Source: Achromobacter pestifer (GTDB lineage Bacteria; Pseudomonadota; Gammaproteobacteria; Burkholderiales; Burkholderiaceae_B). Taken from it: a stretch of 64,000 bases of DNA. The DNA is taken from the NCBI RefSeq assembly GCF_902859625.1, contig NZ_CADIJX010000001.1:62001-126000 (forward strand). The letters run 5' to 3'. Below the pieces are notes generated by a model, which was not told the origin of the DNA, did no database searches, and saw only the letters and a program-made list of their open reading frames with translations. The position numbers and the translations under genes were made by a program. Positions 36,949 to 46,042 of this stretch are shown here, piece by piece (the first letter of the stretch is position 1; every line of letters starts with the position of its first letter).

Positions 36949-39900
36949 TCAGTTCGACATATCGATCATCCCATAGTTGGTGCCAGCCAGTGGCACCAGG
37001 CCAGCGTGTCCGAATACCGCGTTGCCTCGCATCCCACCGTAGTTGATGCCGACCAGGCCGCCGAAGGTCTGGTTCAGGCCGTTGCGGAAGTTCACCTCAC
37101 TACTGCTGCTAGAGTAGTTGACCTGGCCCTGGTTCACCGCGACCAGGCCACCCAAGGTCATGCCCGTGCCGTAGTAATAGTTGGAGCCGGGCAGTTGCCC
37201 GCCTATCCGGCCTGAGGCGGTGGAAAACTCGATCTTCCCGCCCATCTGGTTTTGAGCGACCAGACCGCCGATGGTTGCATAGTGGTTGCCGGTGACGGCG
37301 CCGGTAGCAACGCCTGCGGAGATCGTGCCGGCATTGACTCCCGCCAAGCCGCCCGCGATGCTGTATTGGCCGCCTTGTGTCTGGCTGGTCGTGCTGGACG
37401 CCAGAATGCCCCCGGTGTTTTGGCCCACCAGGCCGCCGACAGTCGCATAGTTGCCGGCATGAACCTTGCCCACGCGCGAGGCGCTATAGGCTATGGTGCC
37501 GTTATTGGAGCCCACCAGACCACCCATCCGGGTGCCCGAGGTGGCGTAGACGGAGACTACCGTCGCGCCGCTGGCTTCGCCGTCCTCGATCAGGCTACCC
37601 ATGCCGTTAGAGCCAACCAGGCCGCCAATATTGGCCGAGTACGCCCTATCTTCAACCGCGCCGCTGGCCTTGACGTTCTTGATCTTGCCATTGTTGTTGG
37701 CTCCAATCAGTCCCCCAGTGTTTGCGCCGCTGTAGTTCGAGACATTGCCTGACGCGGCGGATTCCGAGATGGCGCCGCCGTTGTTCACGCCCACCAGCCC
37801 GCCGATGCTGCCGCCGGTGGAAGACCTGACCTGGCCGCTGCTAGCGCCTTGAACGATCTCGCCATTGGTGTTGGTGCCAACCAGTCCGCCCGCGTTGGTG
37901 TACTTGGAGGTGGACAAGGCGCCTGTGCTGCTGACGTTGCGGAGCTCGCCGTTGTAGTTCAACCCAACCAGACCGCCAGCGTTCAAATAGCCGCTGGAAG
38001 CAGTCACGGCAGACGCGCTGCGCGCGTCACGAATGGTGCCGCCGTTGTTGGCGCCGACAAGTCCACCGATGCCTCCCAAGTCATTGCGCTGGAGTGCGCC
38101 ACTGACCGTGCCGCTGGTTTTGCTGTTGAGGATCTGTCCGTCGGTCAGGTTTGCGCCCACCAGGCCGCCCATGGTGTTGGTGTAGGAGCCGCTGCGGACG
38201 GCGCCGGAGAACGAGGAATTGCTGACGGTGCCTCTCAGGTTGGTGCCCACCAAGCCGCCCGTGACGTTGGCGCGGAAATTGTTGCCGTTGACGGTACTCT
38301 TGGTGACGTTGACGTTGTCGATCATCCCGGTGTTATAGCCGGCCAGCGCGCCGATGGACATCGTCGCGAAGTTGACGTTGGGTGACGTGACGTTCATGCC
38401 CGTCAGGTTCAGGTTGCGGATGACGCCCGCAGACGAAGAGAACAAGCCGACATTGCTGCCGCCGCTGGAAACGGCGAAGCCCGTCAGCGTATGGCCAAGG
38501 CCGTCGAACAGGCCATCGAAGGTGCCATACGCGCCGCCGATAGACCGGAATGTTCCGGTTCCTCGCAGGTCTGCGCCTAGTACGTAGAAGCCACTAAGGT
38601 TTTTGTTGACGGCTTGCAGGCCTGCCTGATTCTGGATGATGTTGTGGTAGATGTTGTTGGAGAGGAAGGTGGCGCCGACGCCGCTTTGCGTGATGTTTGC
38701 ATTGGGGTTCTTCAGCACATAGTTGGCGGTGGCGGGCTTGCCGGTGGAGCCCCCTGTGCCGGGAGCGGCGGTTGTGGTCTCTAGCGACACGCGCGAGTTA
38801 TGTCCGCTAAGCAGGATCCGATCACCGATTTCCAGGTGTTCATCGGCCTTGAGGCTCAGTGTCGCACCGCTGCCCGTCGCGGTGAGGGCGCCATTGAGAA
38901 CGGTCTTGCCTTGGCCGCCATGCTGCGCGTTCAAGATCAGGTCGTTGCCGCTGCTCCATTTCACCGGCGCATTCACCACCACGTCGCCAAGGGTGCTGGC
39001 AAGTTCGACGTTGGTGTTGCCCAGATTGCGATTCAGGGTGTCGGCATGGATGGTCGGATTCGCGACGACTGCCGTGTCTTCCACATTCACGCGGTTGCTG
39101 GTGACTTTGAACGTGCCGGTCTGGCCGTTGATGGCGCGCGTATCGATATTGGTGCCCAGACGCACGATCACGTTCTCGCCGGAGGCTTCGACGGCGCCGC
39201 CGTTGCCATAGCTGGTCAAGGCGGTGGCACTCAGTCGGCCCCCGACTTCCACCGCGCCGCTTGTTCCGCCTTCCAGCACGATCTTGCCAGGCACGTTGTT
39301 CAACGTCTTGGCTTCGATCACCCCGCTGTTGTTGATGACGGTCGTCAGCGGCGACGAGGCGTTGGCGTGCTTGGCCTGCAACATCACCTGACCGCCGTCG
39401 GCCCGGATTGTGCCGGTGTTTTGGACCAGGGCATGGGCCGCAGCGGCGTTGATTTGCAGATTGACCAGCCCACTACCCATGCGAACGGTGATGTTGTCTC
39501 CGGCGCCCAGGGCGACCGTGCCGCCGTTGGCCTGAATGACGCCTCGGTTGATGACTTGATTGCCAAGCAACACCACGCTGCCACTATGGGATGAGATCAA
39601 CGCGCCGTTGTTTTCGACCCTATTCGTATTGACGTCTTGGAAGACAAATTCGCCGCTGGTGTTTTTGGAGAAACTCTCGCGATCGGTCCTGCGGGTCGAC
39701 GCCACCAATCCGCCCACATTTACATTCGCGCCCGCATTGAAGACGATGCCCCGCGGGTTGACGATAAAGATCTTGCCTGCTGCGTTGATGCTGCCATTGA
39801 TGGCGGTCTGATTGTCACCCTTGACGTAGTTCAGGAGCATGTCGCTGGCCCCTTGGTTGAATGTCAGGCGTTCTCTGTGTTCGACGCCAAAGTTCTCCCA

Positions 39901-40164
39901 CTCGATGACGGTCTTGGGTTTGGTTTGATTGATGACCATTTCGGATCCGGCTGTCCAGATATCGGCCCCGCCATGCGTGACGCTCCCGAATTCGGGCAGT
40001 GCGTGCGCGGTCGGCATCAATGCCGACAGGCCAAGCACGACCGCCGCCATGGCTCCGGCGCGGACTCCCGAGCAACTGGACTTCCCGCGTCGCTTTGCGG
40101 TTTCGCCAGCGACGATCCAGCATCCCTTGGATTCGTTCCATACGACTGCATAGGATTTGTTCAT
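36949..40164 (-). CDS. Two-partner secretion exoprotein with GLUG repeats
   Basis: A 1071-aa exported protein. It starts with an extended signal peptide region (MNKSYAVVWNESKGCWIVA) before the hydrophobic core ending in AHA. The TPS/filamentous-haemagglutinin N-terminal domain follows, with INAAGKIFIVNPRGIVFNAGA (NPxGI-type motif). About 500 residues of beta-helix lead to a C-terminal half of tandem repeats of the type GGLVGxNxGxI (GLUG repeats). It has no C-terminal membrane anchor. It is probably secreted by the transporter gene just upstream and acts as an adhesin or aggregation factor. It is short compared with Bordetella FhaB. Confidence 0.88.
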   Translation of the reverse strand: MNKSYAVVWNESKGCWIVAGETAKRRGKSSCSGVRAGAMAAVVLGLSALMPTAHALPEFGSVTHGGADIWTAGSEMVINQTKPKTVIEWENFGVEHRERLTFNQGASDMLLNYVKGDNQTAINGSINAAGKIFIVNPRGIVFNAGANVNVGGLVASTRRTDRESFSKNTSGEFVFQDVNTNRVENNGALISSHSGSVVLLGNQVINRGVIQANGGTVALGAGDNITVRMGSGLVNLQINAAAAHALVQNTGTIRADGGQVMLQAKHANASSPLTTVINNSGVIEAKTLNNVPGKIVLEGGTSGAVEVGGRLSATALTSYGNGGAVEASGENVIVRLGTNIDTRAINGQTGTFKVTSNRVNVEDTAVVANPTIHADTLNRNLGNTNVELASTLGDVVVNAPVKWSSGNDLILNAQHGGQGKTVLNGALTATGSGATLSLKADEHLEIGDRILLSGHNSRVSLETTTAAPGTGGSTGKPATANYVLKNPNANITQSGVGATFLSNNIYHNIIQNQAGLQAVNKNLSGFYVLGADLRGTGTFRSIGGAYGTFDGLFDGLGHTLTGFAVSSGGSNVGLFSSSAGVIRNLNLTGMNVTSPNVNFATMSIGALAGYNTGMIDNVNVTKSTVNGNNFRANVTGGLVGTNLRGTVSNSSFSGAVRSGSYTNTMGGLVGANLTDGQILNSKTSGTVSGALQRNDLGGIGGLVGANNGGTIRDARSASAVTASSGYLNAGGLVGLNYNGELRNVSSTGALSTSKYTNAGGLVGTNTNGEIVQGASSGQVRSSTGGSIGGLVGVNNGGAISESAASGNVSNYSGANTGGLIGANNNGKIKNVKASGAVEDRAYSANIGGLVGSNGMGSLIEDGEASGATVVSVYATSGTRMGGLVGSNNGTIAYSASRVGKVHAGNYATVGGLVGQNTGGILASSTTSQTQGGQYSIAGGLAGVNAGTISAGVATGAVTGNHYATIGGLVAQNQMGGKIEFSTASGRIGGQLPGSNYYYGTGMTLGGLVAVNQGQVNYSSSSSEVNFRNGLNQTFGGLVGINYGGMRGNAVFGHAGLVPLAGTNYGMIDMSN

Positions 40165-40234
40165 TGTTCCCTTCTGGTAAGTCGCGCACCGGGGGGATCC
40201 CGGCGCGGCGTTGAAAAACTCTTGAAATGGCGGG

Positions 40235-41989
40235 CTAGAAAAGCCTGGTGGCCTGGAACCACAAGCGCGGTTCGCGTTTAGGGCCTTCTTGCTGGTAATT
40301 GTTTTGTTCCAACGGCCAGGCGGCTGTCAGCGTGATTTGGTGGCTTTTTCCGGTTTGGATGAGGCTTGCGCCCATGGCGGAAAGCTGTTGGCTGTTGCGG
40401 CCGCCGATCCAAGGTCGCTTGTTCAAGCGCACCGCGCCTTTGTCGACGAAGGCGGCGAACTGCCAGCCCGGTGCAGGCAGGTAGCGCAAGTCCAGGCTGC
40501 CTTGCCAGCCTTCGTCGCCACTGGCGGCTCCGTTTGGAAAAGCGCGCACGCCGAACGGCCCCCCTAGGCTGAATTTCTCGGAGCTATCCAGGTTCTTCGA
40601 TGCCAACTGCGCGTTGAATTGCGCGTACACCATGAACGGCCCGGGCAGGTTCTGCAGGCGCAGCAGCGTGATGTTGGTTTTGCCGAACGTGCCGGCGGAG
40701 CGGTTGTACAGGCGGTCGCGGTGGCGGCTGTAGGCATCTTGAAGGCGCAATGAACCCAGGCCGTAGGACAGATGCACCGCCGTACGGCCTCCCCCGAAGA
40801 ATCCATCTTCGCTATTGCCTCCCAGGGATGCCGTCCATAGACCGACCCGCTTGCGGTTGACGACGTCAAACAAGTCCATGGCGTCACGCATGGATTTGTC
40901 TTCATATTGCAGTTGCGCTTGCAGACTGAAGTTTCGGCTGCGCAGGATCGGCTGTTGCAGGAAAACGCTGGCGATGGAGGCATTGCCATGCGCTTCCAGC
41001 AGCGTGAAATCCCTGCCCAGCCTGTAGCTCATGTTGGATGCACTGGCGCCCACGCGGGTCAGGCTGGATCCGATAGGCACTTGATATGCAAGGCGGTAAT
41101 AACGCTGCTTCTTGTCACTGGTCAGGAGCCGTAGGTTCAACTGATCGCCCAGGCGCAGCGGATTGTTCACGTCCAGGGTGCCAGCCAGGCGATATTCCCC
41201 GGTGTAGTAGCCGCCGAAGTTGTCGGTATCCACGCTGCCCGCCACAATAGGGCCGGGTTCCGCATCGATGAATAGCTCGGTCGAGCCTGGGGATTTGCCG
41301 GGGCGCAGGGTGCCCTGGATTTGGACGCCAGGCAGGTCGCTGATCAGCATCAGGCGGTTGTCCAGCGCTTCCAGGTGTACGGCTTCGCCCGGGCGCAATG
41401 GCGCTAGCGCTCTTCGTAGAACCGTGTCGCGCACACGGGTCTGGTTGTTCAGGGTCACCTGGTCATAGACGCCTTCCTGAATGGCGATCTGGACCACGCC
41501 GTCAACGATGTCCTGCGGTGGCAGATAGGCGCGGGCCAACAGGTAGCCGTGGTCTTGATAGAACTTGGTAATGCGATCCGTGGCGGCGCGCAGGCCGTCA
41601 AGATCTTGTTCGGTGCCGATCAGGTTCGCCAGTAAGTCCAGTAGTTCGGCGTCCTGGTAGACCTCATTGCCGTTCAGGCGAAAGCCGCTGATGGAGACGC
41701 CGGGGCCTTCGGATTTTCCGGTGGACGAGGGCGCGGCGGAAGGGGTGGTGACGTCCAGGTCGGGTTGCGATGCCGGGGGCGTGAACGCAGGCAAGGTTGA
41801 TTCAAGCTCACGCAAGGCTCGGCCAGCATCGGGTATTTGGGCAGGAGCCGCCGCGTGGAGTAGCACCAGAAGCATTCCCGGGATCACACGCCAAGGCCTG
41901 CCTGTGGCGGTTGAGGGAAATGGGGCAAGGTTGGGTTTGCCAGGAGATTTCTTGCGGCACGGTGCCGTAAATGCGTCACGCAATATCAC
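40235..41989 (-). CDS. Two-partner secretion outer-membrane transporter (ShlB/FhaC-like)
   Basis: A 584-aa Omp85-type transporter. After a long N-terminus with a hydrophobic signal (MLLVLLHAAAPAQ), a POTRA domain begins at VSISGFRLNGNEVY. A second POTRA-like region (DLPGVQIQGTLRPGKSPGSTELFID) precedes the 16-strand barrel, which has the conserved GGPFGVRAFPNG loop motif near residue 490 and a C-terminal Phe. It lies 70 nt upstream of the exoprotein on the same strand, the usual operon. The ATG at 41989 gives a leader longer than typical, so the start is uncertain. Confidence 0.88.
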   Translation of the reverse strand: MILRDAFTAPCRKKSPGKPNLAPFPSTATGRPWRVIPGMLLVLLHAAAPAQIPDAGRALRELESTLPAFTPPASQPDLDVTTPSAAPSSTGKSEGPGVSISGFRLNGNEVYQDAELLDLLANLIGTEQDLDGLRAATDRITKFYQDHGYLLARAYLPPQDIVDGVVQIAIQEGVYDQVTLNNQTRVRDTVLRRALAPLRPGEAVHLEALDNRLMLISDLPGVQIQGTLRPGKSPGSTELFIDAEPGPIVAGSVDTDNFGGYYTGEYRLAGTLDVNNPLRLGDQLNLRLLTSDKKQRYYRLAYQVPIGSSLTRVGASASNMSYRLGRDFTLLEAHGNASIASVFLQQPILRSRNFSLQAQLQYEDKSMRDAMDLFDVVNRKRVGLWTASLGGNSEDGFFGGGRTAVHLSYGLGSLRLQDAYSRHRDRLYNRSAGTFGKTNITLLRLQNLPGPFMVYAQFNAQLASKNLDSSEKFSLGGPFGVRAFPNGAASGDEGWQGSLDLRYLPAPGWQFAAFVDKGAVRLNKRPWIGGRNSQQLSAMGASLIQTGKSHQITLTAAWPLEQNNYQQEGPKREPRLWFQATRLF

Positions 41990-42430
41990 TGCTATCTAAC
42001 CGTTCTTCGTACGGCCCTTTTTTGTCTAATCAATCCCAGAGTCAATACGCGATGGCGTTTTCTCCAGGGGGCTCGGCGCGTGCTGGGAAAAGGTTCATCC
42101 AGACGTCGTTGCGATGATGATGACTATAAGTATTTGTAGGACGAAGAGAGTTAGGAAAACTACGAAATTTATAGGGGCATAATTTCTAAATTTGAACGAT
42201 ATAAATATTAGGGAGCCAAATAGTTTTTCTGGAAATTGGCAAATCTATCGAATTAAATCGCGCGAGGGCCCATAAATATCTGCTTTGCGACAAATCATGC
42301 AGCAATTGAGGCCTTCACTCAGGGGTGTTTTCGGCGAAAAAACCGAACGAGAATATTCTTGAAGCACCGCGTTCCTCTACAATTAATTCGATGACGTTGA
42401 TTCCCGCCCTTGACATAGGAGAGTGCGCTG
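41990..42430. promoter_or_regulatory. Divergent AT-rich regulatory region of two-partner operon and RcsB-like gene
   Basis: This 441-nt stretch is strikingly AT-rich and holds no gene. It contains TAGGAAAACTACGAA at 42152-42166, an opposite-strand AGAAAAACTA at 42230-42221, and a palindrome AGAATATTCT at 42350-42359, about 72 nt upstream of the regulator start. The first and third types also occur upstream of the fimbrial operon. They are candidate binding sites for the RcsB-like protein. Confidence 0.55.
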
Positions 42431-43114
42431 GTGTCTGAGACCGATATACATGTAGCGCTCGTCGATGACCATCCCGCAGTGTCTTTGGGGGTGCTCTCTG
42501 TTCTGCGGGAAAATCCGGCATTCGTGGTGGTTGGGCAAGCAAGGAATTCGACAGAATTGATCGATATGCTCAACGAAAATCCCTGCGATGTGCTGATCTC
42601 GGATTTTTCGATGCCGGGTGGAAAGTACGGCGACGGTTTGGCGCTTGTGTCTTATCTGGAGCGCAATTATCCGACTCTGCGAACCGTTATCTATACCATG
42701 TTGGATAATCCGATATTGATATGGGCAATGGTGCGGAAAAATATAATGGGCATTATCAGCAAAGCCGATTCGCCGAGCTATTTGATTGGCGCGGTATGTT
42801 CGGCGTATGCGGAGCGCCGATATTATTCACCGACGATTAAAGACCTGCTGCTGGATAATATGAAAATGGGCGGCGCCGAGAGATTGACGCCTCGGGAAAT
42901 TGAGGTTGTCCGGCTGTTTTGCGCAGGTGGCACTATCACCGACATCGCGGGGTTGGTGCATCGCAGTGTTCAGACAATCAGCACTCAGAAGCGCAGCGCG
43001 ATGAGAAAGCTGGGAGTGAAGTCTGATGCGGATTTGATCAGGCACGTGCTGTACAACGGCGTGATCACCCCGGGGGATCAGGTGGGCGCCCTGGAGCTCG
43101 GATCAAAATGGTAG
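42431..43114 (+). CDS. RcsB-like LuxR-family response regulator
   Basis: A 227-aa response regulator. The receiver domain has D12/D13, phospho-acceptor D58 in SDFSMPGGKYGDGL (very close to the RcsB signature), T89 and K111. The C-terminal LuxR HTH (about 150-215) contains ERLTPREIEVVRLF and HRSVQTISTQKRSAMRKLGV, again RcsB-like. The start is GTG at 42431, with AGGAGAG upstream. No histidine kinase or Rcs phosphorelay gene is in the window, so the signal source is unknown. Position and shared motifs suggest control of the neighbouring two-partner operon and the fimbrial operon. Confidence 0.88.
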   Translation: MSETDIHVALVDDHPAVSLGVLSVLRENPAFVVVGQARNSTELIDMLNENPCDVLISDFSMPGGKYGDGLALVSYLERNYPTLRTVIYTMLDNPILIWAMVRKNIMGIISKADSPSYLIGAVCSAYAERRYYSPTIKDLLLDNMKMGGAERLTPREIEVVRLFCAGGTITDIAGLVHRSVQTISTQKRSAMRKLGVKSDADLIRHVLYNGVITPGDQVGALELGSKW

Positions 43115-43158
43115 TGGCCCGTTGGGCGACGCACTTGTCCGGGTCTGATGAACGTCCC

Positions 43159-44007
43159 TTATTTTCCCCCGTCTTCATACATTGCCCATGCCTCGCGGGC
43201 ACTGGCGCCTTGGTGGATCATGGCCATCAGCGCCTGGACCACCGCTTGCGGGTTGGCATGTTGATAGACGTTGCGACCGTAGACGAGGCCCACCGCGCCT
43301 TGATCCAGTAGTTCCCAGGATCGGCCGAATACCCGCTGCAAGTCTTCGCGGCCACCGCCACGCACCAGCACGGGGCAGCGTGCCGCTTGGACCACGCGGT
43401 GGAAGTCGCGTGTTTCGGTGGTGGGGTCGGCCTTGATGATGTCCGCGCCAATTTCGCGGGCAAGGCGCACCAGCGTCACGATCTTGTCGGCGTCGCCGTC
43501 GACCATATAGCCGCCGCGCGCGGAGTGGGGCGCCATGACCAGGGGTTCGATCATCAGCGGCATGCCATAGCGGTCGCAGTCTGCGCGGACCCGTGCGATG
43601 TTGGACACGCACTGGCGGAACAGGTCGGGTTCGTCAGGCAGCATGAACAGGTTCACGACGACGCAGGCCGCGTCCATCTGCACGGCGGGCAGGACCGGGT
43701 CTTGCGTGTTTTGCAACACGGCCCACATCACGCGGTGCGCGGTGGCGTTGTAGGGGTTGCCCATGTCCAGCCGCATCACCAGTGCGGGCTTGTCGCGGCC
43801 GGGGCGCTGTTGCAGCAGATCGGCCTGGCCGTAGTTCAGCTGGATGGCGTCGGGCCGGGCGGCCACCAATTGGTCCATGACGGCGGGCATGTCTTCCAAT
43901 CCGTCCAGAAAGGTGGGCTCGTTGCAAACGCCGTGGTCGACCGCGATGTCCAGGCAGCGCCCATGGGTCAGGAGGCGGTTCAGCCGTGCTTCTTTGTGTT
44001 GCGTCAT
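43159..44007 (-). CDS. Class I (DhnA/LsrF-type) aldolase
   Basis: A 282-aa TIM-barrel aldolase. AVDHGV near the start, MPLMIEPL in the middle, the Schiff-base Lys in DIIKADPTTE and the C-terminal GRNVYQHANP are the diagnostic parts of the FbaB/LsrF group. It would cleave or form a C-C bond of a ketose or ulose phosphate, commonly yielding DHAP. Last gene of a five-gene leftward operon with an ABC importer; the ATG at 44007 is 17 nt after the preceding stop. The substrate is inferred only as a product of the divergent kinase and dehydrogenase. Confidence 0.82.
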   Translation of the reverse strand: MTQHKEARLNRLLTHGRCLDIAVDHGVCNEPTFLDGLEDMPAVMDQLVAARPDAIQLNYGQADLLQQRPGRDKPALVMRLDMGNPYNATAHRVMWAVLQNTQDPVLPAVQMDAACVVVNLFMLPDEPDLFRQCVSNIARVRADCDRYGMPLMIEPLVMAPHSARGGYMVDGDADKIVTLVRLAREIGADIIKADPTTETRDFHRVVQAARCPVLVRGGGREDLQRVFGRSWELLDQGAVGLVYGRNVYQHANPQAVVQALMAMIHQGASAREAWAMYEDGGK

Positions 44008-44024
44008 GTCGGGTTCCTTGGGCG

Positions 44025-45005
44025 TCAGTCCAGGCTTGCAAGATGGTGGCGGGCTGCCGCGTCGATGGCGGCCAGCGCGGCGGGGTCCAGCGTCACACGC
44101 GCCGCGCCCGCATTCTGGATCGCCTGCGCCGGAGTGCGGGCGCCGCACAGGGCCGTGCTGACACCGCCCGCTCGGGTGGTCCAGGCGATCATCAGTTGCG
44201 CGTAGGAGCAATCCAGGCGTTGCCGCACGGGCGTCAACGCTTCAAAAAAGGCGCTCAGCCGCAGGCGGTTGGCCGTCGAAAAGCGCGGATTGCCGGCGCG
44301 CTGGTCGTCTCCCTGGAATTGCCGGTCAGGGTCGATCGGGCCGGCCAGCAGGCCAAGCGCCAGTGAGGAATAGCCTAGCGAGGCCACGCCATGCTCCTGG
44401 CACAAAGGCAGCAGGGTGGATTCGATGTCGCGGTCGATCAGGCTGTAGCGTTCCTGGATGGCGTCCACCGGGCCGTGCCGCAGGTATTCGGCCAAGGTGT
44501 CGGGCGCGGCATTGCTGACGCCAATGGCGCGGATCTTGCCCTGGCGCTTCAATTCCAGCAGCGCATCCATGGTTTCGGCGACGGGCGTGGTGCTGTCCTG
44601 CCAGTGGGTGATGTAGAGGTCGATGTAATCCGTTTGCAGGCGGGCCAGGCTTTGTTCGGCTTCATGGAAGATCGAGGCCCGACCCAAATAGCGGTGCACG
44701 GGTTTGCCGTCTTCGTCAAAGAAGTGCGCGCCTTGCTGCGTGTGCCAGACCAGTCCGCATTTGGTGGCGATGACAGCGTCGTGCCGGCGGCCCTTCAGCG
44801 CCGTGCCGACCAGGGTTTCGGCGTGCCCCAGGCCATACGCGGGGGCGGTATCGATCAGGCGCACGCCGGCGTCCACGGAGGCGCGGATGGCGGCGATGGC
44901 GGCGGCGTCATCGCCGCCGCCCCACATCCAGCCGCCCATGGCCCAGGTGCCCAGGCCGACGGATTCGCATTCGATGCCGGATGCGCCCAGTGTCGTGAGG
45001 TTCAT
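44025..45005 (-). CDS. Aldo/keto reductase
   Basis: A 326-aa AKR-superfamily protein starting MNLTTLGASGIECESVGLGTW. Catalytic Asp and Tyr lie in DTAPAYGLGHAE, the Lys in ATKCGL, and the His in ITHWQD. The C-terminal segment has the NADP-binding GARTPAQA. It overlaps the permease stop by 4 nt. In a sugar operon it could reduce or oxidise the aldehyde released by the aldolase, or act on the imported sugar itself. Confidence 0.85.
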   Translation of the reverse strand: MNLTTLGASGIECESVGLGTWAMGGWMWGGGDDAAAIAAIRASVDAGVRLIDTAPAYGLGHAETLVGTALKGRRHDAVIATKCGLVWHTQQGAHFFDEDGKPVHRYLGRASIFHEAEQSLARLQTDYIDLYITHWQDSTTPVAETMDALLELKRQGKIRAIGVSNAAPDTLAEYLRHGPVDAIQERYSLIDRDIESTLLPLCQEHGVASLGYSSLALGLLAGPIDPDRQFQGDDQRAGNPRFSTANRLRLSAFFEALTPVRQRLDCSYAQLMIAWTTRAGGVSTALCGARTPAQAIQNAGAARVTLDPAALAAIDAAARHHLASLD

Positions 45006-46042
45006 TGGTGTCCTTTCTTGACGTTCATCAGATGGTCGATGGTGACGGCGGCCAGCAGGATCAGGCCCTTGACTACGTCCTGCCAGTAGGGCGATACATC
45101 CAGCAGGATCAGCGAGCTGGTCACGACCGACAGCAGGGCCAGGCCCAGCACCGCGCCCAGCACCGTGCCGGAGCCGCCTTTCAAACTGGCGCCGCCGATC
45201 ACCACGGCCGCGATGACGTTCAGTTCCATGCCCATGCCGAAGGTGGGCGTGGCGGCCCCGAAGCGCGCGGTATAGACGACGCCCGCCAGTCCCGCCAGCG
45301 TTGAGCACAGCACGGTGACCCAGAACTTCACGCGGCCGGTGCGGATGCCGGAATACAGCGCGGCTTTTTCATTGCTGCCGGTGTAGAACACCTTGCGCAG
45401 CAAGGCGGCGCGTCGCAAGGCGAAGTCGCTGACGATGACGATGGCGGCAAAGATCAGGATCACGGCGGGAATGCCACCGATGACGCCCTGGCCGATGAAC
45501 TTGAACTGCGCGGGCAACGAGAACAAGGATTGCGGCGTGCCCTGCGTGATGGCCAGCGACAAGCCGCGCACGATCACCATGAAGGCCAGCGACGCGATGA
45601 AATGACTGAGCCCGATGCGCGTGACGCACAGGCCGATCAGCGCGCCGACGACGCCGCTTGCGGCGATGGCGGCCAGGCTGGCGGTCCAGGGGTCCACCCC
45701 CATCAGGAACAGCTTGCCCGTGATCACCATGGCCATGCAGACGACGGACCCCACCGACAAGTCGATGCCGCCCACGATCACCAGCAAGGTCATGCCGACG
45801 ACGACGATGCCTTCGATGGAGAACGACAGCAGCATCGCGCGGATGTTTTCCCAGGTCAGGAAATGCGGCGATGCAAAGCTCATGCCGATGGCAAGCAGGG
45901 CAATGATCAGCAGCAGGCCGGCTTCGCGCATGCTTGTCAGCCGGTGTCGCAACTTGGTGGGCGAGGCGGGCCGTGCAGATGCCAGGCTGGCGTCGGGCAG
46001 CAGGACCGCATCGGCCCCGGCGGAGGGTTTGAATTCGGGCAT
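45002..46042 (-). CDS. Sugar ABC transporter permease (RbsC-like)
   Basis: A 346-aa inner-membrane permease of the ribose/AI-2/xylose class. A soluble N-terminal tail of ~40 residues is followed by 8-10 hydrophobic spans. The signature GGIDLSVGSVVCMAMV and the EAA-like loop region (GSNEKAALYSGI) are present. Only one permease gene is found, so it should homodimerise. The start overlaps the ATPase stop by 1 nt. Confidence 0.9.
   Translation of the reverse strand: MPEFKPSAGADAVLLPDASLASARPASPTKLRHRLTSMREAGLLLIIALLAIGMSFASPHFLTWENIRAMLLSFSIEGIVVVGMTLLVIVGGIDLSVGSVVCMAMVITGKLFLMGVDPWTASLAAIAASGVVGALIGLCVTRIGLSHFIASLAFMVIVRGLSLAITQGTPQSLFSLPAQFKFIGQGVIGGIPAVILIFAAIVIVSDFALRRAALLRKVFYTGSNEKAALYSGIRTGRVKFWVTVLCSTLAGLAGVVYTARFGAATPTFGMGMELNVIAAVVIGGASLKGGSGTVLGAVLGLALLSVVTSSLILLDVSPYWQDVVKGLILLAAVTIDHLMNVKKGHQ

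Noticed and set aside
36949-40164. The regularly spaced repeats as a possible CRISPR array
   Set aside because: The repeats are in-frame protein repeats (GGLVGxN) inside an exported protein and have no constant DNA repeat with unique spacers. No cas gene is present in the window.
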